64,000 nt of DNA from Clostridium sp. (GTDB lineage Bacteria > Bacillota > Clostridia > Clostridiales > Clostridiaceae): the NCBI RefSeq assembly GCF_017888565.1, contig NZ_JAGHFX010000030.1, forward strand, positions 42,043 to 106,042, read 5' to 3'. The translations under genes and the position numbers were made by a program. Shown in pieces: positions 1-8,382 of this stretch. Under the pieces are notes generated by a model that did not search any database, was not told where the DNA came from, and saw only the letters and a program-made list of their open reading frames with translations. Numbering within the stretch: the stretch's first letter is position 1; every line of letters starts with the position of its first letter.

Positions 1-675
1 TCTTTCTATTGCTCTTAATATTCTAGTTACTGTAAATGTCATTATGAAATAAATAAAGCATGCAACAAAGAAAGATTCAAAATATCTAAAGTTATTTCCC
101 GCAATTGATTTAGTTTGGAAAAATAACTCTGAAACGGAAATTACATTAAGAACTGATGTATCTTTTATATTAATTACAAACTCATTTCCTGTTGCTGGTA
201 AAATATTACGAATTACTTGTGGTAATATTACATTAAGCATTGTTTGAGAATGTGTCATTCCAATTGCTTGAGCTGCCTCAAATTGGCCCTTGTCTATTGA
301 AACAATACCTCCTCTAACTATTTCTGACATATATGCTCCTGTATTAATAGATACTATAAATAAAGCTGCAACTATTTTATTTATATCTATCCCCAAAAAT
401 TGAGCTGAACCATAATAAATTACCATAGCTTGCACAATCATAGGTGTTCCTCTAAAAAATTCTATATAGATAGAAAGAATTATATTTATGATTTTAAGAA
501 ATACTTTTTTTATACCTCTTTCTGGAACAGGAATTGTTCTTATAACACCAACTAATAAACCTATTAAAGTTCCTATTATAGTTCCTATTATAGAAATTAA
601 AAGTGTCATCCCAGCTCCACGTAAGAACATTGGTAAATTATCTTGAAGTATTTTTATTATCCATTCAATGCTCAT
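1..675 (-). CDS. Amino-acid ABC transporter permease (3' end cut by window edge)
   Basis: The reading frame starts at an ATG at 675 behind an AGGAGG site and is still open at base 1, so the C-terminus lies outside the window. The translation has several hydrophobic segments and the inner-membrane permease pattern of the HisM/GlnP family, including the EAAQAIGM loop that contacts the ATPase. It lies 73 bases downstream of a lipoprotein binding protein on the same strand, and both sit behind a lysine riboswitch. Lysine import is therefore the inferred role. The ATPase gene is presumably further left. The family call is firm; the substrate is inferred from the riboswitch. Confidence 0.88.
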   Translation of the reverse strand, partial: MSIEWIIKILQDNLPMFLRGAGMTLLISIIGTIIGTLIGLLVGVIRTIPVPERGIKKVFLKIINIILSIYIEFFRGTPMIVQAMVIYYGSAQFLGIDINKIVAALFIVSINTGAYMSEIVRGGIVSIDKGQFEAAQAIGMTHSQTMLNVILPQVIRNILPATGNEFVINIKDTSVLNVISVSELFFQTKSIAGNNFRYFESFFVACFIYFIMTFTVTRILRAIER

Positions 676-748
676 TTAAACCCTCCTAAAATAAAATCAA
701 GTTATTGGGCTAGAATGAGTTATCAAATATAACCCATTCTAGTAAACT

Positions 749-1573
749 TTATTGCGCTGCTGGTTGATTCTTAACAGCTTCCCCCATTATATTTACTTGT
801 TCTTCTTCTGATATTCCTGATAAAATTTCATTTATTCTTCCAGTTAAATCACTATTTTTCTTAATGCCTACTGCTGTTTGTGTATCCTCTGGATTAGTAA
901 CAAATCCATTTTGAAGTTCAATCATTTTAAAGTTAGAATTTGCAGATTGAGCACTTACAGCCTCTGGCTTTTCTGATACATATGCGTCAATTACTCCTGA
1001 TTCAAGTGCAACTCTCATTGCAGGGAAATTATCCATGGCTTCTTGCTTATCTACACCTTCAATTTGATCTATTACTGAATAATGGAATGTATTTAATTGA
1101 GCAGTAACTTTTGCTCCATTAAAATCTGCTAAGCTTTTAGCATTTGCATATTTTCCATTGCTTTTAACAACCATTACTAATTGTGATTGATAATAATTAT
1201 TTGAAAAATCAATTGTTTCCTTACGTTCTGCTGTAGGAGACATACCTGCAATAATTACATCTATTTTTCCTGAAGTTAATGCTGGTACCAGCCCGTCCCA
1301 CTCTGTTTTAACAATTACTAATTCTTTGCCTAGTCCTTCTGCTATTTTCTTTGCAATTTCAACGTCATATCCACCTGCATACTCTGAACTTCCATCTATT
1401 TTTACTGCTCCATTCGAATCATTCATTTGTGTCCAGTTAAATGGTGGATATCCAGCTTCCATACCTACTCTAAATACATTTTCATTTTTAGCTGACTTTC
1501 CTGAGCCGCAACCTGTTAGTATTAGCATTGCTACTAATGATAGTAAAATTAATAGTGATAATTTTTTCTTCAT
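749..1573 (-). CDS. Amino-acid ABC transporter substrate-binding lipoprotein (probably lysine)
   Basis: 274 residues. The N-terminus has a lysine-rich start, a hydrophobic stretch and a lipobox (LTGC) with the acylated Cys at about residue 22, so the mature protein is anchored outside the membrane. The rest is a type 3 periplasmic-binding-protein fold (SBP_bac_3) with the usual VGMEAGYPPFNW opening and KIDVIIAGMSPTAERKETIDFS segment. The ribosome site AAAGGAGAGG precedes the ATG. It is the first gene after the lysine riboswitch terminator and is followed by the permease. The transporter class is clear from sequence; lysine as ligand follows from the leader. Confidence 0.9.
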   Translation of the reverse strand: MKKKLSLLILLSLVAMLILTGCGSGKSAKNENVFRVGMEAGYPPFNWTQMNDSNGAVKIDGSSEYAGGYDVEIAKKIAEGLGKELVIVKTEWDGLVPALTSGKIDVIIAGMSPTAERKETIDFSNNYYQSQLVMVVKSNGKYANAKSLADFNGAKVTAQLNTFHYSVIDQIEGVDKQEAMDNFPAMRVALESGVIDAYVSEKPEAVSAQSANSNFKMIELQNGFVTNPEDTQTAVGIKKNSDLTGRINEILSGISEEEQVNIMGEAVKNQPAAQ

Positions 1574-1590
1574 ATTGAATCCTCTCCTTT

Positions 1591-1632
1591 TTTTATAATA
1601 AAAAAACCAACCCTTAAATCTTGGGTTGGTGC
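1591..1632 (-). terminator. Riboswitch-controlled intrinsic terminator
   Basis: On the minus strand an 8-bp perfect stem (arms at 1623-1630 and 1606-1613) is followed by seven T. It lies between the lysine aptamer and the ribosome site of the binding-protein gene. An upstream 9-base segment (1728-1736) can pair perfectly with 1629-1637, giving an alternative antiterminator. Confidence 0.85.
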
Positions 1633-1925
1633 TATCTTAAATATTCAGATAAGATTCTATAAAAAAATAACTGAGCAAAGCTCAGATTCAATCTTACAGA
1701 TAACCTAATCCTCATCTTTCCCATTTGAGATAGCACAACTTAATAAACCGGGACATTTATTAAGACAGTCCTGCAGCTCTTAACTGCAGACCCAGCAAGC
1801 AATATTGAGAAATATTACAAGCTTCGGCAAAATTTCCTTCTCCATAGTTTCATCACCTTCTCAAGCTCCACTAAAGACTGTTAAATTTTGCGCCTCTACC
1901 TCACATATAAAAGTGAGGTATTTAT
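1633..1925 (-). promoter_or_regulatory. Lysine riboswitch (L-box) leader
   Basis: The minus strand carries the L-box signature: GAGGTAGAGGCGC at the 5' side, then GCCGAAGC, the CTGGGTCTG block and a closing CTATCTC. P1 forms between 1896-1902 and 1727-1733 (seven pairs, one G-U). The 3' arm of P1 overlaps the segment that can pair with 1629-1637, so lysine-bound P1 and the antiterminator are mutually exclusive. This is the known transcription-termination logic of the class. With lysine bound, the transporter genes downstream should be off. The leader starts just after a sigma-A promoter at 1940-1968. Confidence 0.9.
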
Positions 1926-1939
1926 TAAATTTTAAATAT

Positions 1940-1968
1940 AGTTTATATCTTTTTCATATATTTGTCAA
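1940..1968 (-). promoter_or_regulatory. Sigma-A promoter of the lysine transporter leader
   Basis: On the minus strand a consensus -35 TTGACA (1963-1968) and -10 TAAACT (1940-1945) are separated by exactly 17 bases. Transcription would start near 1932, directly before the L-box aptamer. Confidence 0.75.
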
Positions 1969-2165
1969 TACAACATTGTATTATTTTTCAAAATATTATA
2001 GAAATTAATAAATATCACGATATAAAACCTCTATCTTCTGAGGAGTAATTCTAACTATACAGTTCCCTCTGATTTTTATCCAAAAACGTAAAATATCTTT
2101 AATAAGACATAAAAAACCTTCTAAACTTTAACGAGTGCTCCTGCTAAGATCTACTATTGTTTTGA

Positions 2166-2218
2166 AAAAAATAATACTCTATAGTAAAGACTTTTCTCCC
2201 ATCTATTCTATAGAGTAT
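2166..2218 (-). terminator. Terminator downstream of the MFS efflux gene
   Basis: An 11-bp perfect inverted repeat (2174-2184 and 2208-2218) is followed on the minus strand by TATTTTTTTC. It lies 62 bases past the stop codon of the MFS gene. The stretch between it and the lysine promoter (about 1970-2165) holds no ORF I can support. Confidence 0.75.
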
Positions 2219-2279
2219 ATTTTACTTTTAAACAACTTAACTTTCTTATAAATATATTATTGTTACCTAATTAAATTGT

Positions 2280-3509
2280 TTAATTTAATCTTTCTCCAGC
2301 TTCTATTAACACATTATCCTTAAACATAAAAATACTTTGAACAAACAAGAATATTCCTGTTATTATAAGTAACCATTCTATTTTTATAACATCTGCTAAA
2401 GGTCCAAATATCATCATACCAGCTGGCATCATAATACTTGAAATCATTCCAAGTACGCCAAAAACTCTTCCTTGAAAATCTGGTTCTACCTTCTCTTGTA
2501 ATAAAACTGTTGATGGTGTATTAAAAATAGGCATAGCTACTCCCACAATAGCCATAACCGTTAGATATATCCAAAATATTGGAATAACACCTAAAAGAAA
2601 TGTACCTATTCCTATAATACTAGTAGATAAAATCATCGTATATACTCTATTTTTAAATCCTCCCCAAGATGCCATAATTATACCACCAGCCATCATTCCT
2701 ATAGAGAATGTAATTTCTATGGCTGTCAATCTCCAAATATCATCTCCGAAACTACGAGTTACTTGTAGTGGAGTTAAAAAAGAAATAGGTGCAGCTAAAA
2801 GAAAGAAAATAGTACAAAATAAAAAGAATTTTTTTACATAACTATGATTTTTAATATAAATAACTCCTTCTTTCATATCATTAAAATAACTAGCTTGCTG
2901 CGCTTCTAATGCTTTAGAATGAGCTTTCACTTTAAGAAATAGTAATAATGTAAAAACAGCTATAGCAGCAGTTATAACATCTATAAAGAATATTGCTTCA
3001 ATTGTAGCCATACTTAATAATGCTCCACTCAGCATAGGACATACTAACATTGTTAATGATTGTATACTACTATTTATCCCATTTATTTTACTAAGCTTAT
3101 CTTCTGGAACAATTTGAGGTATAAAAGCACTAACGGCCGGTGTTTGAACTCCTGTTCCTAAGGATCTTATTCCCAAAACTAAAAATAGCATCCAAGAAGA
3201 ATCATATCCTAAAAGAAAAACTATAGCTAAAATTAATGTAGATATTGCTATCGCTGAATCTGATAAAATTATTAGCATTTTACGATTATATCTATCGGCC
3301 CATACTCCTGCAAATGGAGAAATGAAGAATGAAGGTAAAAATCCACATATAATGGCTATTGTCATCATAGCTCCCGATTGTGTTGTTAAAGTAATATACC
3401 AAGTAATAGCGTATTGAACAAGCATTGAACCAAATAAAGATATGGTTTGACTTGCTAAAAAAAGTATAGAATTTTTCTTCCAATCCTTCTGTATACTTGT
3501 AGTCGTCAT
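2280..3509 (-). CDS. MFS efflux transporter (MefA-like, MFS_3 family)
   Basis: About 409 residues with twelve predicted membrane segments. The conserved loop between helices 2 and 3 (AGVWADRYNRK) marks the major facilitator superfamily, and overall likeness is to macrolide/multidrug exporters of the MFS_3 family. I place the start at the ATG at 3509, because AAAGGGTG lies five bases upstream and the GTG at 3518 is part of that ribosome site. The gene has its own consensus promoter and a 300-base leader ending in a terminator. That arrangement is typical of ribosome-targeting antibiotic resistance genes controlled by attenuation. The drug substrate is unknown. Confidence 0.85.
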   Translation of the reverse strand: MTTTSIQKDWKKNSILFLASQTISLFGSMLVQYAITWYITLTTQSGAMMTIAIICGFLPSFFISPFAGVWADRYNRKMLIILSDSAIAISTLILAIVFLLGYDSSWMLFLVLGIRSLGTGVQTPAVSAFIPQIVPEDKLSKINGINSSIQSLTMLVCPMLSGALLSMATIEAIFFIDVITAAIAVFTLLLFLKVKAHSKALEAQQASYFNDMKEGVIYIKNHSYVKKFFLFCTIFFLLAAPISFLTPLQVTRSFGDDIWRLTAIEITFSIGMMAGGIIMASWGGFKNRVYTMILSTSIIGIGTFLLGVIPIFWIYLTVMAIVGVAMPIFNTPSTVLLQEKVEPDFQGRVFGVLGMISSIMMPAGMMIFGPLADVIKIEWLLIITGIFLFVQSIFMFKDNVLIEAGERLN

Positions 3510-3540
3510 ATTTATCACCCTTTCATGTTTAAATTAAAAT

Positions 3541-3572
3541 AAAAAGACCTTCCAAATTATAAATTTGGAAGG
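3541..3572 (-). terminator. Attenuator terminator in the MFS leader
   Basis: A perfect 11-bp stem (3548-3558 and 3562-3572) with a 3-base loop is followed on the minus strand by TCTTTTTATTTT. It ends about 30 bases before the MFS start codon, so transcription would stop before the gene unless the leader refolds. Confidence 0.82.
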
Positions 3573-3816
3573 ACATAACATTACCATATAAAAATTCAAT
3601 ACAGGTATTACTATAAAAGATTGTAAGTATAATCTGTACTTTGTATAAGGTAATATAATGCTTTCTAATCCTATCCAAATTAATTTAACAGTTTAACACA
3701 ACACTAAAACTCACATCTTTTATTTAGAAGATGCTCTTCATTTTATTTGTATTGATTTTAACTTATTGGATAAGACTAAATTAACATTTTATATAATCAC
3801 CTCATATTTAAAATTG
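3573..3816 (-). promoter_or_regulatory. Structured attenuator leader of the MFS gene
   Basis: The leader runs from the predicted start near 3816 to the terminator. It contains a GAGGTGA site and a 4-codon mini-ORF, MLI-stop (3776-3787). The mini-ORF end lies in a 14-base segment (3766-3779) that pairs, with a few G-U pairs, with 3665-3678. A second pairing links 3649-3660 with bases just before the terminator. A small CATCTT/AAGATG hairpin sits between. The layout resembles ribosome-mediated attenuators upstream of macrolide, lincosamide and pleuromutilin resistance genes. The mini-ORF itself is tentative. Confidence 0.6.
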
Positions 3817-3822
3817 AATTTA

Positions 3823-3851
3823 ATTATATATTCAAAATAAAGTTATGTCAA
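3823..3851 (-). promoter_or_regulatory. Perfect-consensus sigma-A promoter of the MFS gene
   Basis: Minus strand: TTGACA (3846-3851), a 17-base spacer, TATAAT (3823-3828). An exact consensus promoter in front of a terminator-bearing leader suggests constant initiation with control by attenuation. Confidence 0.82.
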
Positions 3852-4040
3852 TCAAATATTCATATAAAATTAACTATTTATTTAATAATAAAAATTTTTT
3901 ATCGTAATATTGCTAAGATATAACAATAATATTTATCAATATTGATCTATCTAATATTTAAATTCCTTATTTATCAAGGTGTTAAAATATAAAATTTGAT
4001 AAATACTATTTAATGAAAGTTCAAATAAGGAGGCAAAATC

Positions 4041-4250
4041 ATGGCAGAAATAACAGGTGTAGTTAAATGGTTTGATTGCGAAAGAGGTTATGGATTCATA
4101 TCCTGTAATCAGGGTAACGATGTATTTGTTCATCATTCTCAAATCAAAGAAAAGGGTTCTGAAAAATCTTTGCATGAAGGCGAAGATGTAACATTTGATA
4201 TTAAAGAAAATGAAAAAGGACCTATGGCTGTAAATGTACAAAAATTATAA
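4041..4250 (+). CDS. CspA-family cold-shock protein
   Basis: 69 residues, the normal size for this family, forming a single OB-fold cold-shock domain. Both RNA-binding motifs are visible: RNP1-like GYGFISC and RNP2-like DVFVHHS. It starts with ATG behind AAGGAGG and ends 22 bases before a GC-rich terminator. Such proteins bind single-stranded nucleic acid and act as RNA chaperones in the cytoplasm. It is a single-gene unit. Confidence 0.95.
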   Translation: MAEITGVVKWFDCERGYGFISCNQGNDVFVHHSQIKEKGSEKSLHEGEDVTFDIKENEKGPMAVNVQKL

Positions 4251-4272
4251 TTTAATATAAAAACTAAAAATA

Positions 4273-4296
4273 TAAGGGGCTGTCGCCAGCCCCTTA
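4273..4296. terminator. Terminator after the cold-shock gene, possibly bidirectional
   Basis: A 10-bp perfect stem (4273-4282 and 4287-4296) with a 4-base loop. It is unusually GC-rich for the region. The T-run is better on the minus strand (TATATTTTTAGTTTTT), so it may also end the convergent sugar operon that stops at 4401. Confidence 0.75.
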
Positions 4297-4400
4297 ATGT
4301 AAAATTTATGTGTAAATCAAAAAATTATGATAGTATTCCTTACTGAAATAATGAGAAATCATCTAAATTTTTATAAAAACCAAATCTAGTATAAACTTCT

Positions 4401-4712
4401 TTATTTCTTTAAATCTATATACATTTCTATCATTTCTTCTACTAAAACTATTATAGTCTCTGCACTTAGCATTTGATCTTCAGCATGCATAAGTATTAAT
4501 GAAAATTCCACCTTTTCTCCATTTGCTTCACTTTCAATTAATGATGAATGAGCCTTATGCGCTTGAATCATATAAGTGTTAGATTCTTTTAACTTACCTT
4601 TTGCATCTTCATATTTTCCGTCTCTAACTTCTCTTACCGCTTCTATAGCAAGTGATTTTGCCATACCAACATTACTTATTATTTCAAAGGATATTAATTC
4701 TAAACCTTCCAT
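4401..4712 (-). CDS. PTS lactose/cellobiose-class IIA component
   Basis: About 103 residues, the usual length of the helical lactose/cellobiose IIA protein. The phosphorylated histidine is in the QAHKAHSSL segment and the family HAEDQ signature follows. It receives phosphate from HPr and passes it to IIB. I chose the ATG at 4712 because GGGTGGTG lies six bases upstream; an upstream GTG in frame is part of that site. It is the last gene of the twelve-gene operon, with IIB 33 bases upstream and IIC at the opposite end. Confidence 0.93.
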   Translation of the reverse strand: MEGLELISFEIISNVGMAKSLAIEAVREVRDGKYEDAKGKLKESNTYMIQAHKAHSSLIESEANGEKVEFSLILMHAEDQMLSAETIIVLVEEMIEMYIDLKK

Positions 4713-4745
4713 ATATAACACCACCCATCTTATGTTTATAAAGTT

Positions 4746-5048
4746 TTACTTTATTGAATCTAATGCTCTATTTAATACTTCTTTCCCATTCATAGTCCCA
4801 TATAAAACCATATCTATAACTAATACAGGAGTATTACCTTCTACCATATTTTCTACTGACTTTTGTTGAAATCTAATTTGTGGTCCTAATAATATGACAT
4901 CTACTGTATTAACCACCTCTTGAGCCTCTGAAATAGGTATAGCCTTTATATCCACCTCAATATTTCTCTCTTTAGCAGATTCCTTCATCTTATTTACAAG
5001 AAGGCTTGTACTCATCCCTGCTGAACATATTAATAAAATCTTTTTCAT
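4746..5048 (-). CDS. PTS lactose/cellobiose-class IIB component
   Basis: 100 residues. The phosphorylated cysteine is Cys8 in the CSAGMSTS loop at the N-terminus, the hallmark of cytosolic lactose/cellobiose IIB proteins. It transfers phosphate from IIA to the sugar entering through IIC (13528-14823). It lies between a ROK kinase gene, two bases away, and the IIA gene. Function is secure; the sugar is inferred from the neighbouring glycosidases. Confidence 0.94.
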   Translation of the reverse strand: MKKILLICSAGMSTSLLVNKMKESAKERNIEVDIKAIPISEAQEVVNTVDVILLGPQIRFQQKSVENMVEGNTPVLVIDMVLYGTMNGKEVLNRALDSIK

Positions 5049-5050
5049 TA

Positions 5051-5953
5051 TTACTCATTCCTTTCATTTATAAACATCGAAACTGCCCCAATTAATCCTG
5101 CATTGTTCTTATGATGACAGATTTCAATTCTTGGCATACTTACCATTGATAATACCTTATAATCAACACATATTTTTTTATATTCATTTATTATATTATC
5201 CATCACTTCTCTATTGTTGCTTATACCTCCACCAACTAATATTACATCAGGAGCTACTGTCAAAGCTACTGTTATTAATAATCTTGATATACTTGAATAA
5301 AATTCTTGGATGCATTCTTTTGCAATTAAATCTCCATTTTTTGATCTTTTAAATATTTCTTCTGCATCTAAAATTCTTTCTTTTACTTTTAAGCTATAAT
5401 TTCTACAAAGTCCTGCAACTACGCCAGCATGCATTGAATATGATTGTTCCTTGTAACTTGGACTTTCTCTTTCCATTAAAGCAACTCCAAATTCACCAGC
5501 TAATCCCTCTAACCCTTTGTATAATTTACCATCTATATATATTGCTCCTCCAACTGCTGTCCCTAAAGTCAAGCAAACAAAATTCTTAATATTTCTCCCT
5601 TTTCCATTCCAAGCTTCTGCCGCTGCTGCAGCATTACTATCTGAAATTATCTTTACAGGTATATCTATCTCATTTTGTAACAGTTCTTTAACATTAACAC
5701 CTATAAAATCCTTAATTGCTCCAGCTGTTCTCATTAAACCATCTTCTGAAACTATTCCAGGAAGACTTAATCCAAGCCCTAATAAATTATGCTTTTCTTT
5801 TTGGGATAAATAAAATTCTTTTATCTTAGATATTATTTCAATACCTACTTGTCCTGTTTCAACCTTTTCTTCATGTATTACCACTCCATCTTTTGAAACT
5901 ACTCCAAATTTGATGAAGGTTCCTCCTATATCTACTCCAATATAAAATTCCAT
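5051..5953 (-). CDS. ROK-family sugar kinase (second of two)
   Basis: About 300 residues. The N-terminal phosphate-binding motif GVDIGGTFIKFG and the LTLGTAVGGAIYIDG segment identify a ROK-family hexokinase-like protein. The usual Cys-rich zinc motif of ROK glucokinases is not visible, and there is no N-terminal HTH, so it should be a kinase rather than a repressor. The ATG at 5953 is preceded by AAGGAGG; an upstream in-frame ATG at 5971 lacks a site and would overlap the preceding gene. It probably phosphorylates glucose or a related sugar freed by the operon's glycosidases. Confidence 0.88.
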   Translation of the reverse strand: MEFYIGVDIGGTFIKFGVVSKDGVVIHEEKVETGQVGIEIISKIKEFYLSQKEKHNLLGLGLSLPGIVSEDGLMRTAGAIKDFIGVNVKELLQNEIDIPVKIISDSNAAAAAEAWNGKGRNIKNFVCLTLGTAVGGAIYIDGKLYKGLEGLAGEFGVALMERESPSYKEQSYSMHAGVVAGLCRNYSLKVKERILDAEEIFKRSKNGDLIAKECIQEFYSSISRLLITVALTVAPDVILVGGGISNNREVMDNIINEYKKICVDYKVLSMVSMPRIEICHHKNNAGLIGAVSMFINERNE

Positions 5954-5963
5954 ATATTCCTCC

Positions 5964-7055
5964 TTATTCATATATCATAAAATCTTGATATATTTTTAAT
6001 TTATCTACCAATGTTATATTTTCAGAATTTACTCTGCCAACTACATTTATCCTTTCATCTCCAGATCTAGGCTTTAAAGCAATTTGAACTTCTCCTTTGT
6101 ACTGACCATACTCATCATTTAATATAAGGATATCACCAAAATTAATATCTCTAACTACTTTCTTTTTAGGTATTGATTCTTTAGTATATTTTAATCTACC
6201 TTTAGTTGAGCGAATAACATATTCAGAAAAATCTCCTCTATAGGTTTGAATGTTTTCAAAAAGTATTTTCTTTTCTAAATCTGTTATATCCTCAAAAGTT
6301 TCTACCTTTATAGCATCAATTTTTGAAAAGAAACACTTTGCAACTAATTCTAATTCTGCCTCTGAAGCATAAAGATTTGCAATTATAATATCATCTATTA
6401 ATCCCGTCATCGCTAAATCTCTAACTTGAACATCTATAGGTAAATCCCTATGATGCTCAAGGGTACATAACCCTTCTTGAACAGGCCATGGACTAATTTC
6501 TCCAACCTGCGATGTAACAAAAGCTGCTGTTCTTATATTATTTTCTTTAAATCTTCTTGAACATTTTTCAAAATGCTCATTAGATAATCCTGTATATCTT
6601 TGAGGATAAAAATTATGACTTGCAATTAGATTTTCTTTATTAGGATTATAATCTAATATTTGGTTTAAATAATGATTATAATTACTCATATTTATTTCTA
6701 TTTTTAAATCATAAGGATTTCTAGTCATAATTGCTTCTTCTCTTCCTGTAAAACCCTTATCTAGCCTAATCCCACTCACACCTAAGTCATAAAAATACTT
6801 TAAATCAGTACAATCTATCTTTAAGTATTTAAATACAAATGGATGTACATCCACTATAATTTCAAATCCTAAATTTCTTGCAATACCTATACTTTCTTTA
6901 AATCTTCTCATAGATTCTTGAATATTATCTAAATTAAGTTGTAAAAAGCTTGTAAATACCCTGGAAAACCCTAACTTTTTAGCTAATTTTAAATATTCCT
7001 CATCTTCTTTAATCGTAGTATGTTCTGGATAAATCGAAATACCAACTTTCCCCAT
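5964..7055 (-). CDS. MupG/DUF871-family protein (putative 6-phospho-N-acetylmuramidase or related hydrolase)
   Basis: About 363 residues. The opening GISIYPEHTT, the TIM-barrel strand pattern and the C-terminal cyclophilin-like domain with RPR/KPR-type loops match the DUF871 family. One member, staphylococcal MupG, cleaves N-acetylmuramic-acid-6-phosphate from GlcNAc. I chose the ATG at 7055 because GAGGAGG lies just upstream; a start at 7094 would overlap the preceding gene. DUF871 genes often sit in lactose/cellobiose PTS operons, where their substrate is not settled. The muramidase activity is known for the family but unproven here. Confidence 0.75.
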   Translation of the reverse strand: MGKVGISIYPEHTTIKEDEEYLKLAKKLGFSRVFTSFLQLNLDNIQESMRRFKESIGIARNLGFEIIVDVHPFVFKYLKIDCTDLKYFYDLGVSGIRLDKGFTGREEAIMTRNPYDLKIEINMSNYNHYLNQILDYNPNKENLIASHNFYPQRYTGLSNEHFEKCSRRFKENNIRTAAFVTSQVGEISPWPVQEGLCTLEHHRDLPIDVQVRDLAMTGLIDDIIIANLYASEAELELVAKCFFSKIDAIKVETFEDITDLEKKILFENIQTYRGDFSEYVIRSTKGRLKYTKESIPKKKVVRDINFGDILILNDEYGQYKGEVQIALKPRSGDERINVVGRVNSENITLVDKLKIYQDFMIYE

Positions 7056-7080
7056 TAAATTTTCCTCCTCTGATAATTTT

Positions 7081-8316
7081 TTATTTAAATGCATTTAAAT
7101 CAATACATTCAAACATCTTCATCCCACCTAAACTATTGGGATGTAAGTGATCTCCTGAATCATAAATCTCTTGTATTTTCGTAAACTCTTCCTTCGATTC
7201 AATCTGTTTGCTAAAATCAAAAAAACCATCTATATATTTATTATTTCTAATCCAATGATTTATTCTTTTTCTTAATTCTTCTCTTTCCTCTATTATTCCT
7301 TCTGCTCCATTAAATGGAGTTATTGTGCAAAAGAAAATCTTACTTTTATATATTCTAGCTACTTCAATTAAATTGAGATATCCATCTATAATATCTTCAA
7401 ATGATGGCAATTCTTCTTGAAGGGCCAAATTTTTGCCTGGTTGATATAAATCATTTATTCCTAGTGATACGATAACATGTGATACATTGACATTCCTTTT
7501 AAATACATCTCTTTCAAATCTTTTTATGGCAGCCTCTCCAAAAAACTGTATATCTAATGGAAAACTATTTAAGCTTTTTAGATACTTTTCAACCGGTTCA
7601 GAATCTTCATTTATATCACTTGCATAATTTCTAATTTCTTTAAGTAATCTATTTCCGCCTAATCCTTGATTTATCAATGACGAATTTTCAAAGCTTTTTC
7701 TTAGAGGTTCAGTCCAAACTCCTTGTTCTGTTATAGAGTCACCAAAAGCTACCACTGTCTGTTTATAGTCTTTAGTATATATATCCATTCCTGATAAAAG
7801 CATAAGTATTGCTTTATACTTATCATCTGATGCTACTAAATTTTCTTTATCTATAAATTCATCTTCAGTCTTATCTATCTCCCAATGAGTAAAATCAGCA
7901 TAGTTTCCAATATCAGATCTTATTAGATTGATACCATATGATGGATGTATAACAGACCCTGAAACTGGTCTATTTGCTTGATTTTCTTTTATATAAAACC
8001 TTACTTTTATTTGTGTGTTTCTTTCTAAATTCAAACTTATCCTATCACTTATATATTCAATAGAAGGACTTACTTTTAAACAGCTAGATTTATTGAATGT
8101 AACTTTATATACATTATCATTATAATAAATATGAACATCTTCAATATAAACGCTAGATAATCCATAATCATTTGAAAATCTTATTCTAATCATATTTCCT
8201 TCTATATTAATTGGTAAGCTAACTTCAATAGTCCTTCCCAAGTCATTCTTAGGAATTAACCTTAATCCTCTTTGAGGTTGGCTCCAATAGGTTATCCACC
8301 TGTCTTTACTTTCCAT
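7081..8316 (-). CDS. SGNH/GDSL-family esterase with N-terminal beta domain
   Basis: 411 residues. Residues 1 to about 185 form a beta-rich domain with no signal peptide. The catalytic domain follows with block I GDSITEQG (nucleophile Ser), block II Gly in GLGGNR, block III GIND and a C-terminal DHLHPN with the Asp-His pair. Such enzymes remove acyl groups, often acetyl, from carbohydrates. The lack of a signal sequence suggests it acts in the cytoplasm on imported or phosphorylated sugars. It is one of four esterases in the operon. Confidence 0.85.
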   Translation of the reverse strand: MESKDRWITYWSQPQRGLRLIPKNDLGRTIEVSLPINIEGNMIRIRFSNDYGLSSVYIEDVHIYYNDNVYKVTFNKSSCLKVSPSIEYISDRISLNLERNTQIKVRFYIKENQANRPVSGSVIHPSYGINLIRSDIGNYADFTHWEIDKTEDEFIDKENLVASDDKYKAILMLLSGMDIYTKDYKQTVVAFGDSITEQGVWTEPLRKSFENSSLINQGLGGNRLLKEIRNYASDINEDSEPVEKYLKSLNSFPLDIQFFGEAAIKRFERDVFKRNVNVSHVIVSLGINDLYQPGKNLALQEELPSFEDIIDGYLNLIEVARIYKSKIFFCTITPFNGAEGIIEEREELRKRINHWIRNNKYIDGFFDFSKQIESKEEFTKIQEIYDSGDHLHPNSLGGMKMFECIDLNAFK

Positions 8317-8382
8317 ATTGATACCTCTTGTTTTTATATTTTAAGTATATTTCATATTACTTCTTATTTTTTATTATTTATA

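Noticed and set aside
1600..1925. T-box leader before the amino-acid transporter
   Set aside because: The terminator with a repeated ACCAACCC/GGGTTGGT looked T-box-like, but the AGGGTGG T-box sequence is absent and the L-box blocks (GAGGTAGAGGCGC, GCCGAAGC) and P1 pairing are present.
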